6,402 nucleotides of DNA from the NCBI GenBank assembly GCA_031288885.1, contig JAITQP010000181.1, forward strand, positions 1 through 6,402, in the 5' to 3' direction. This document shows positions 1-6,181 of the stretch, one piece after another; position 1 is the first letter of the stretch; each line of letters begins with the position of its first letter. A model generated the notes under the pieces. It did no database searches and had not been told where the DNA came from. It saw only the letters and a program-made list of their open reading frames with translations. The position numbers and the translations under genes are program-made. The stretch is from Prevotellaceae bacterium (GTDB taxonomy: Bacteria; Bacteroidota; Bacteroidia; Bacteroidales; UBA932).

Positions 1-32
1 ATCGTAAAACACAAGTAAACGCAAGAAAGCAA

Positions 33-2396
33 ATGACGACAAGAGTACAACAGCTGCGGGAGCAAAGCCTGAACGCGGTAAACCGCATTTCTGCGGAGCG
101 GGCGCTGCTCATCACCGAATTTTACAAGAGCCACATGGCCTTTGGGGACTCCGTGCCCGTGCAGCGCGCCAAATCGTTCGACTACATTTTGTCCAACAAG
201 GCGATTTGCATCAACAACGGCGAGCTCATCGTGGGCGAGCGGGGGCCTGCGCCAAAGGCAACGCCAACCTACCCCGAAATCACTGTGCACTCGCTGCACG
301 ACTTGGACGTGCTCAGCTCGCGCGAAAAGGTGTGGTTCAGGGTGGATGAGGAAACCCGCAGCGCGTATGAGAGCGTCATTATCCCGTTCTGGGAGGGGCG
401 CTCCAACCGCGACCGCATCATGGAGGTCATGACGCCCCAATGGCATGACGCCTACAGCGCCGGCATTTTTACCGAGTTCATGGAGCAGCGCGCGCCCGGG
501 CATACCGTTGCGGGCTACAAGATTTTCCGTAAGGGGATGCTGGATATTATCGCCGACGCGGAGCAAAGCCTGCAAGCGCTCGACTTCCTGAACGACCCGC
601 TGGCGCTCGATAGGCGGGAGGAGCTGAAGGCGATGAAAGTTGCCGCGCAAGCTCTTATCCGCTTTGCGGAGCGCCACGCCGAAAAGCTCGAGACCTTAGC
701 CGACGCAGCGGAAAACGCACAGCGCCGCGGCGAGCTGCTCAAAATGGCAAGCATCTGCCGCCGCGTGCCGGCTCACGCGCCAAGCACGTTCCACGAGGTG
801 TTGCAGCACTACTGGTTTGTGCACTTAGGCGTGGTAACCGAGCTCAACCCGTGGGATTCCTTCAACCCGGGTCGGCTCGACCAGCACCTGTACCCGTTCT
901 ACAGGGCGGAAACCGAGGCGGGCACGCTGACGCGCGACCAAGCGGTGGAGCTGCTGGAGGCGTTCTGGGTGAAGTTCAACAACCACCCGTCGCCGCCCAA
1001 AATTGGCGTTACGGCGGAGGAAAGTAGCACCTACACCGACTTTTGCCTCATCAACTTAGGCGGGCTGACCGCCGACGGAAAGGATGCCGTCAACGAAGTG
1101 TCGTTTATCCTGCTGGACGTGATAGAGGAGATGCGCCTGCTGCAACCCAGCTCAATGGTGCAGCTGAGCCGCCAAAACCCCGACAGCTTTATTGACCGCG
1201 CAGTGAAAATTACCAAAACGGGCTTCGGTCAACCCTCCATCTTCAACACCGACGCTATTGTGGCCGAGCTGGTCAACCAAGGAAAAACGCCCGAAGACGC
1301 CCGCAACGGCGGCGCCAGCGGATGCGTAGAAAGCGGGGCGTTTGGCGCCGAAAGCTACATCCTGTGCGGCTACTTTAACCTGCCCAAAATTCTGGAGGTA
1401 ACGCTGCACGACGGGTATGACCCGCGAACGAAAAAGCAAATAGGGCTGCACACCGGCAAAACGTCGGAGCTGAAAACCTACCCGCAGCTGCTGGAGGCGT
1501 TTAAAAGGCAGGTGCAGCATTTTGCCGAAATCAAAATCAAGGGGAACAACGCGATTGAGAAAATCTTCATGGCGCACATGCCCACCCCCTTCCTGTCGCT
1601 GATTATCGACGACTGCGTGGCGCGGGGGATGGACTACATTCAGGGCGGCGCGCGCTACAACACCAGCTACATTCAGGGCGTGGGCATGGGCACCACAACC
1701 GATTCGCTGACGGCGCTCAAGGTGCACGTTTACGATGAGCAAAGCATCAGCCTGACGGACTTCGCGGACGCGCTGGTGAAGAACTTTGAGGGGTACGACG
1801 ACCTGCTCTACCGCCTGCTCTACAAAACGCCCAAGTACGGCAACGACGACGACCGCGCCGACGACCAGCTGATGGATGTTTTCAGCATTTACGCCAACGC
1901 CGTCAACGGCCACACCAGCCCGCGCGGCGCGGCGTACCGCATCAACCTGCTCCCCACCACCTGCCACGTTTACTTCGGCAAGGTGATGCACGCCAGCCCC
2001 GACGGGCGGAAAGCCGGCTTACCCGTGTCGGAGGGCATCTCGCCCGTGCAGGGCGCCGATAAAAAGGGGCCTACGTCGGTCGTGAAGTCTGCGGCAAAGA
2101 TAGACCAGCTGCACACCGGCGGCACGCTGCTCAACCAAAAGTTCAGCCCTGCGTTCTTTGAGGACGATACGGCGATACGGAAAGTTTCGGGCTTGGTGCG
2201 CAGCTACTTCAGGATGGACGGGCATCACATCCAGTTCAACGTAATCACCGCCGGTACGCTCCGCGAGGCGCAACGGCACCCCGAAAAATATCAGGGGCTG
2301 ATTGTCCGCGTGGCAGGCTACAGCGACTACTTCAACGATTTGGGCGCCGATTTGCAGGACGAAATCATCCGGCGCACCGAGCACGAAAATGTTTAA
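33..2396 (+). CDS. hypD: Glycyl radical enzyme, trans-4-hydroxy-L-proline dehydratase (HypD-like)
   Basis: Predicted cytosolic, oxygen-sensitive enzyme that dehydrates trans-4-hydroxy-L-proline to (S)-1-pyrroline-5-carboxylate, which ProC can reduce to proline. The 787 residues match the family's usual length (about 790). A PFL-like barrel domain fills roughly residues 10-650 and the C-terminal glycyl radical domain about 665-775. The thiyl-radical motif SGCVESG gives Cys431 and the catalytic Glu433; the radical glycine is Gly762 in RVAGYSDYF. From memory of the Clostridioides difficile enzyme, its active-site residues align with a constant offset of three: His157, Asp275, Ser331, Phe337, Tyr447 and Thr642 are all present, which favours HypD over PFL, CutC or glycerol dehydratase. 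The reading frame is open to the window edge, but ATG at 33 is the only start codon seen and fits the family N-terminus. The leader is A-rich with no Shine-Dalgarno. The required radical-SAM activase (HypE) is not in the window. Glycyl radical enzyme: nearly certain; exact substrate: strong inference. Confidence 0.92.
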   Translation: MTTRVQQLREQSLNAVNRISAERALLITEFYKSHMAFGDSVPVQRAKSFDYILSNKAICINNGELIVGERGPAPKATPTYPEITVHSLHDLDVLSSREKVWFRVDEETRSAYESVIIPFWEGRSNRDRIMEVMTPQWHDAYSAGIFTEFMEQRAPGHTVAGYKIFRKGMLDIIADAEQSLQALDFLNDPLALDRREELKAMKVAAQALIRFAERHAEKLETLADAAENAQRRGELLKMASICRRVPAHAPSTFHEVLQHYWFVHLGVVTELNPWDSFNPGRLDQHLYPFYRAETEAGTLTRDQAVELLEAFWVKFNNHPSPPKIGVTAEESSTYTDFCLINLGGLTADGKDAVNEVSFILLDVIEEMRLLQPSSMVQLSRQNPDSFIDRAVKITKTGFGQPSIFNTDAIVAELVNQGKTPEDARNGGASGCVESGAFGAESYILCGYFNLPKILEVTLHDGYDPRTKKQIGLHTGKTSELKTYPQLLEAFKRQVQHFAEIKIKGNNAIEKIFMAHMPTPFLSLIIDDCVARGMDYIQGGARYNTSYIQGVGMGTTTDSLTALKVHVYDEQSISLTDFADALVKNFEGYDDLLYRLLYKTPKYGNDDDRADDQLMDVFSIYANAVNGHTSPRGAAYRINLLPTTCHVYFGKVMHASPDGRKAGLPVSEGISPVQGADKKGPTSVVKSAAKIDQLHTGGTLLNQKFSPAFFEDDTAIRKVSGLVRSYFRMDGHHIQFNVITAGTLREAQRHPEKYQGLIVRVAGYSDYFNDLGADLQDEIIRRTEHENV

Positions 2397-2413
2397 CCAA
2401 AATTAATATCAAC

Positions 2414-4195
2414 ATGGAAAACACTATAAACAACAGAGTTGAGCTGCTGCGCTGCTACCTGCGGGACAAACGCTTGCACGCCTTTATCATCCCCTCCACC
2501 GACGCGCACATGAGCGAGTACATCCCCGAGCACTGGGCGGCGCGGCAGTGGATTAGCGGCTTTACCGGCTCGGCGGGAACGGTGGTCGTTACGCTCGATA
2601 AGGCCGGACTGTGGACAGACTCGCGCTACTTTCTTCAGGCGGCTGACGAGCTTTGCGGCAGCGAAATCACCCTCTTCAAAGACCGCCTGCCGGACACCAT
2701 AAGCATTCCGGACTGGCTGACGAGCCAGCTGCCAAGCGGCGCACGCGTGGGGATTGACGGCAACGTATATCCGGCAAAAGACGCGCTGGCGCTTCAATCC
2801 ACGCTGGGCGAGCACGGCATAGCGCTCGTCCCCGACTTTGACCCGTTTGGCGCAATCTGGCGCGACCGTCCGGCGCTGCCCAAGGAGCCGGTGAGCGTGC
2901 TCCCGCTTGAGCTTGCGGGGGAGGCTGTCCGCCAAAAGGTAGAAAGAACGCTGGCGGAGGCAAAAAAGCACGGCGCCGAAGCCGTTTGGGTGAGCACGCT
3001 GGACACGATTGCGTGGCTGTTCAACCTGCGGGGATGCGACGTGCTCTACAATCCGGTGGCGGTGGCGCACGCCTTTCTTTCCCGCGAGCAAACCCTGCTG
3101 TTTATGGATGCGGATAAAATCGCCCCTGCGGTAGCCGAGAGCCTCCGCAGCGAAGGCGTAGCGGTGACCGGTTACGGCGAGGCTGCCGCCTTTTGGGCAA
3201 AAACCCGCGGCGTGCGGGTCTGCCTCGACAGCGGCAAGCTGGCGTTCAACCTCCATAAGGCCATAGGCGAGCACAACAGGGTGGTGGACGTGCTGTCGGT
3301 TGCCGACATGCTAAAAAGCATGAAGAATGAGACCGAAATTGCCGGCTTCCGGCGGGTGATGGTGCGCGACGGCGTGGCGCTGGTCAAGTTTTTGATGTGG
3401 CTCGAGGAGGAGGCGCCCGCAGGGACGCTCACGGAGTATGACGTATGCCTCAAGCTGAAAGAGCTGAGGAGCCGGCAGGAGAATTTTGTGGGCGAAAGCT
3501 TCCACACCATCGCCGGATACGCCGCCAACGGCGCCATCAACCACTACCACCCCCACGCCACGGGCAGCGCAGCCATCAAACCCGAAGGCCTGCTGCTGGT
3601 AGACTCCGGCGGGCAGTACTTGGACGGCACCACCGATATTACGCGCACGGTTGCCGTGGGCCACCTGACCGACGACATGAAGCGGGACTACACGCTCGTG
3701 CTGAAAGGCAACATCAACCTTTCGAGGGCGATTTTTCCGGCGGGAACAAGAGGGTCGCAAGTAGACATGCTGGCGCGAAAGGCCATGTGGGAGCACGGCG
3801 TAAACTACCTGCACGGCACGGGGCACGGCGTGGGGCACTTCCTCAACGTGCACGAGGGGCCCCACAGCATACGCGCCGAAGAAAACCCCGTAAAGCTGCA
3901 CGTGGGCATGGTGGCCACCAACGAGCCGGGCATCTACCGCGACCACCGGTACGGCGTGCGAACCGAAAATATGATGCTCACGCAGCGGGTCATGACCACC
4001 GATTTTGGCGACTTCTACGGCTTTGAAATCCTCACCCTGTGCCCGATTGACACAACGCCGGTGGTGAAGGAGATGATGACGGCGGAGGAAACGGCATGGC
4101 TCAACGCTTACCACCAAGCGGTGTACGAAAAACTGTCGCCACACCTGCAGGAGGCGGAAGTAGAATGGTTAAAACATAAAACAACAGCGCTATGA
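2414..4195 (+). CDS. pepP: Xaa-Pro aminopeptidase (aminopeptidase P, M24B family, three-domain type)
   Basis: Metallopeptidase that removes an N-terminal residue when proline is in second position; expected in the cytosol, as no signal peptide is seen. The 593 residues match the long three-domain form typified by eukaryotic XPNPEP1 rather than the roughly 440-residue E. coli PepP. Two creatinase-like N-terminal domains span about residues 5-150 and 160-300, followed by the pita-bread catalytic domain at about 305-535. The five dinuclear-metal ligands are visible: Asp397 (LLLVDSGG), Asp408 (GTTDITRT), His471 (GTGHGVGH), Glu504 (TNEPG) and Glu518 (RTEN). The accessory catalytic histidines are His377 (NGAINHYH), His467 (YLHGTG) and His480 (LNVHEGP). 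All key residues are intact. The gene begins 17 bp after the dehydratase stop in an A/T-rich gap without Shine-Dalgarno, as usual in Bacteroidota, and its stop overlaps the transporter start, so it is probably cotranscribed with both. Activity on X-hydroxyproline bonds cannot be read from sequence. Confidence 0.95.
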   Translation: MENTINNRVELLRCYLRDKRLHAFIIPSTDAHMSEYIPEHWAARQWISGFTGSAGTVVVTLDKAGLWTDSRYFLQAADELCGSEITLFKDRLPDTISIPDWLTSQLPSGARVGIDGNVYPAKDALALQSTLGEHGIALVPDFDPFGAIWRDRPALPKEPVSVLPLELAGEAVRQKVERTLAEAKKHGAEAVWVSTLDTIAWLFNLRGCDVLYNPVAVAHAFLSREQTLLFMDADKIAPAVAESLRSEGVAVTGYGEAAAFWAKTRGVRVCLDSGKLAFNLHKAIGEHNRVVDVLSVADMLKSMKNETEIAGFRRVMVRDGVALVKFLMWLEEEAPAGTLTEYDVCLKLKELRSRQENFVGESFHTIAGYAANGAINHYHPHATGSAAIKPEGLLLVDSGGQYLDGTTDITRTVAVGHLTDDMKRDYTLVLKGNINLSRAIFPAGTRGSQVDMLARKAMWEHGVNYLHGTGHGVGHFLNVHEGPHSIRAEENPVKLHVGMVATNEPGIYRDHRYGVRTENMMLTQRVMTTDFGDFYGFEILTLCPIDTTPVVKEMMTAEETAWLNAYHQAVYEKLSPHLQEAEVEWLKHKTTAL

Positions 4196-5613
4196 GCATA
4201 TTTAGCAAGTTTCCCCGTACATTTTGGGTAGCCAACACCATTGAGCTGTTCGAGCGCTGGGCGTGGTATGGCTTTTTTATGCTGTTTGCCAACTACCTGA
4301 CCGGCTCGTCGGACATGGGCGGGTTGGAGTTTTCGCAGAGCCAAAAGGGCTTGATAATGGGCATTGGCACGGCCATCCTTTACTTCCTGCCCGTCCTCAC
4401 CGGCGCCATTGCCGACCGCTACGGCTACAAAAAAGTGCTGGCGCTGGCGTTTGTCATCTACGCCTCGGCGTTTGCTTTGTTTCCGCAGGTGTCATCGTTT
4501 GCCGCCGTATTCGCCATGTACATTTACTTGGCGCTGGGGGCGGCGCTCTTCAAGCCGGTCATTTCGGCTACCGTGGCAAAAACCACGCGACCGGAAACAT
4601 CCTCCATCGGATTTGGGCTGTTTTACATGATGGTGAACATTGGCGCGTTCTTTGGCCCGCTGGTAACCCTGCTGTTTAAGAGCCAATCGCACCTCATCTT
4701 TTACGTCTCCTGCGGAATTATCCTGCTGAACTTCATCCTGCTGCTATTTTACCAAGAGCCGGAGCGCGCCGAGGCAAAGCGCGGGCAGCCGCTGTTGCTT
4801 GCATTTGGGGAGATATTCCGGAACATGGCGAGCATCTTCAAGGATGTCAAGTTTATCGTGTTCCTGCTGATTGTCGCAGGTTTTTGGTCAATGTACTACC
4901 AGCTGTTTTTCACGCTTCCCGTTTTCATTTCGCAGTGGGTTGATACGGGCGTGCTGTACCGCTTTTTCGACGTCCACATTCCGCTCATCAGCGCCAGCTA
5001 CAGCCCCGCCCCGGGCGTGCTGGACGCCGAGTTCATCACCAACATGGACGCGCTGTTCATCATCATCTTCCAAATCATGGTGTCGACGCTGGTGATGCGC
5101 TGGAAGCCCCTGCGGTCGATGGTTGCCGGATTTCTGGTTTGCTCCATTGGGATGTCGCTGACGCTCGCGTCGCAAAATGTGCTGTTTACGATAGCCGCCA
5201 TTTTCATTTTTGCGCTGGGCGAAATGGCCGGCTCGCCCAAGGTTACGGAGTACATTGGGCTCACCGCGCCCAAGGACAAGAAAGCGCTTTACATGGGCTA
5301 CTCGTTCATTCCGGTGTTTGTGGGCAACATTCTTGCAGGCTTCCTATCGGGCAACGTTTACCAAGCAATGTCCGACAAGGTGGCCATCACGGAGCGGTTT
5401 ATAGCCGACAAAGGGTTGCTGATAGAAAGCGGACTTTCTACGAATGCCCGCTTTGAGGAAGTTGCCCGTCAGGTCAGCCTGTCGCCGCAGGAGCTGACCG
5501 GCCTGCTGTGGGACGCCTACCACCCGTCCGGCATGTGGGTGGTGATACTCTCGGTGGGGGTGGTTGCTGCGGGGTGCCTGTTTGTGTACGATAGGGTGGG
5601 AAAGAGGGAGTAA
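4192..5613 (+). CDS. Proton-dependent oligopeptide transporter (POT/PTR2 family, MFS fold)
   Basis: Inner-membrane proton-coupled symporter, predicted to import di- and tripeptides. Twelve hydrophobic segments can be drawn, at about residues 10-35, 52-72, 80-98, 104-125, 138-160, 168-187, 221-246, 282-302, 307-325, 329-345, 364-388 and 446-467. POT hallmarks are present: the helix 1 motif ExxER (Glu18, Glu21, Arg22, in ELFERWAWYG) used for proton coupling, the MFS motif-A-like GAIADRYGYKK at 71-81, the PTR2 signature-like FYMMVNIG at 144-151 on helix 5, and a helix 10 GEMAGSP with Glu344. Length (473) is normal for bacterial POTs. Unusual points are a 35-residue segment between helices 7 and 8 and a polar stretch of about 57 residues between helices 11 and 12. 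The start codon overlaps the aminopeptidase stop as ATGA, indicating translational coupling. Pairing with a proline-specific peptidase supports a peptide substrate, but which peptides is unknown; a general MFS label is the fallback. Confidence 0.88.
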   Translation: MSIFSKFPRTFWVANTIELFERWAWYGFFMLFANYLTGSSDMGGLEFSQSQKGLIMGIGTAILYFLPVLTGAIADRYGYKKVLALAFVIYASAFALFPQVSSFAAVFAMYIYLALGAALFKPVISATVAKTTRPETSSIGFGLFYMMVNIGAFFGPLVTLLFKSQSHLIFYVSCGIILLNFILLLFYQEPERAEAKRGQPLLLAFGEIFRNMASIFKDVKFIVFLLIVAGFWSMYYQLFFTLPVFISQWVDTGVLYRFFDVHIPLISASYSPAPGVLDAEFITNMDALFIIIFQIMVSTLVMRWKPLRSMVAGFLVCSIGMSLTLASQNVLFTIAAIFIFALGEMAGSPKVTEYIGLTAPKDKKALYMGYSFIPVFVGNILAGFLSGNVYQAMSDKVAITERFIADKGLLIESGLSTNARFEEVARQVSLSPQELTGLLWDAYHPSGMWVVILSVGVVAAGCLFVYDRVGKRE

Positions 5614-5626
5614 AAGCGAGACCCGA

Positions 5627-5640
5627 ACCCATATATGGGT
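5627..5640. repeat. 14-bp perfect palindrome after the operon
   Basis: ACCCATATATGGGT is a perfect palindrome starting 13 bp after the transporter stop codon and followed by six A residues. On the + strand it lacks a T-run after the stem, so it is not a normal intrinsic terminator for the operon. It could be a binding site for a dimeric regulator or a chance palindrome; its function is not known. Confidence 0.4.
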
Positions 5641-5683
5641 AAAAAAGGAAAAAGACAAAGTGCTAATAATATGTCGGGTGGTG

Positions 5684-5881
5684 CGGCTTGAAAAGCCGGA
5701 TTTTCATAACCGCAGGTCAGCGACCTGCGGACAGTCAGCGCACCTCCTCTTCCTCTGCCTGAAAGGCAGGACATGTTGGCTTAGCGTTGCGTCCTGCCTT
5801 TCAGGCAGGGAGAGACGGGGAGGGGCACCCTCTCCGCGGGTCGCTGACCCGCGGTTATGAAGATTACGCCCTTTCAGGGCG
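5684..5881. repeat. Palindromic element I: nested hairpins in inverted arrangement
   Basis: An imperfect inverted repeat of about 198 bp centred near 5782, each arm carrying three small hairpins. The outer hairpins are CGGCTT-GAA-AAGCCG (5684-5698) and CGCCCT-TTC-AGGGCG (5867-5881). The middle ones are CCGCAGGT/ACCTGCGG with loop CAGCG (5710-5730) and CCGCGGGT/ACCCGCGG with loop CGCTG (5834-5854). The inner pair is a perfect 18-bp inverted repeat, CTGCCTGAAAGGCAGGAC at 5755-5772 against 5791-5808, with an 18-bp spacer. TTCATAACC links the outer and middle hairpins in both arms. Between arms the stems differ by paired changes that keep the folding. The design resembles REP/REPIN or MITE-type non-autonomous elements, which is an inference: no transposase is present and no target duplication was found. 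Short open frames across it are products of the repeats. Confidence 0.8.
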
Positions 5882-6114
5882 GCGCGAGGCGTGCACACGG
5901 GACGGCTGTTTGCGGGGAGGTTCCGCGCTTCGCGCGGAAAGACGGCGCGCGGGGGGAAGGAACGGGACGCGGAGCGTGTGGGGACGGCGGTTTGCACGCT
6001 TCGCGCCCTTCCCCCCCCCATCCTCGCCCGTCATTCCGACCGTAGCGCGCGAGGAACGAGCGCGCGCAGCGGAGGAATCTCCTTGCAAACAGCCGTCCCC
6101 GCACGCTTCGCGCC
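5881..6114. repeat. Repeat element II: inverted pair of GTCATTCCGACCG...GGAATCTCC repeats
   Basis: Two related copies face each other. The right copy, on the + strand (about 6007-6114), runs from a C-rich tract through GTCATTCCGACCG (6030-6042), GGAATCTCC (6074-6082) and GCAAACAGCCGTCCC (6085-6099) to GCACGCTTCGCGCC (6101-6114). The left copy, on the - strand (about 5881-5960), keeps both ends but has a shortened interior. Perfect inverted matches include 5899-5913 with 6085-6099 (15 bp) and 5951-5960 with 6007-6016 (10 bp). The centre carries another tail copy on the - strand (about 5964-5993) and a direct repeat of GCACGCTTCGCGCC at 5994-6007. The GTCATTCCGACCG...GGAATCTCC core is, from memory, a dispersed intergenic repeat type in Bacteroidota. 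No gene is supported here. Confidence 0.65.
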
Positions 6115-6141
6115 ATTAATCATTAATCATTAACCATTAAC
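6114..6141. repeat. Tandem heptamer repeat, four units
   Basis: Four consecutive 7-bp units, CATTAAT, CATTAAT, CATTAAC, CATTAAC, form an AT-rich island between GC-rich repeats. The units differ only at the last base. The array starts exactly where the tail of element II ends and runs up to the next tail copy. It could be a slippage-prone microsatellite; no function is apparent. Confidence 0.85.
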
Positions 6142-6172
6142 AAAACCGCCGTCGCTGCACGCGTTGCGCGCC
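6142..6172 (+). repeat. Extra copy of the element II tail motif
   Basis: The stretch reads AAAACCGCCGTCGCTGCACG followed by CGTTGCGCGCC. It parallels the right end of element II (6087-6114), which reads AAACAGCCGTCCCCGCACG followed by CTTCGCGCC. It lies in the same orientation just past the heptamer array. It has no GTCATTCCGACCG core, so it is a partial copy or the end of a degraded one. Confidence 0.55.
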
Positions 6173-6181
6173 GCAGATTTG

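Noticed and set aside
1634..1680. Direct repeat of CTACATTCAGGGCG within the dehydratase gene
   Set aside because: It encodes two YIQG stretches within the conserved GGARYNT-YIQGVG region of the family, so it reflects protein conservation and codon choice rather than a DNA repeat.
1152..1991. Long open frame on the - strand opposite the dehydratase gene (279 codons)
   Set aside because: It lies fully antisense to a well-matched enzyme gene; GC-rich codon bias commonly opens such frames. The translation is low in recognisable motifs and rich in H, V and R, as expected for a shadow.
2393..3274. Open frame on the - strand opposite the aminopeptidase (293 codons)
   Set aside because: Antisense shadow of a gene with all catalytic residues intact; no family motif is visible.
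3311..4144. Open frame on the - strand opposite the aminopeptidase catalytic domain (277 codons)
   Set aside because: Same reason: antisense to a conserved domain, composition typical of a shadow frame.
5684..5881. Integron attC site or CRISPR-like array
   Set aside because: The hairpins vary in stem sequence, there are no regularly spaced unique spacers, and no GTTRRRY/RYYYAAC core pair was found around the inner spacer.
5517..6133. Several overlapping frames of 60-110 codons in the 3' region on both strands
   Set aside because: They run through hairpins and repeats, show recurring fragments such as SLTCGYE and SLTRGYE that come from the repeat itself, and lack credible start contexts or protein-like composition.
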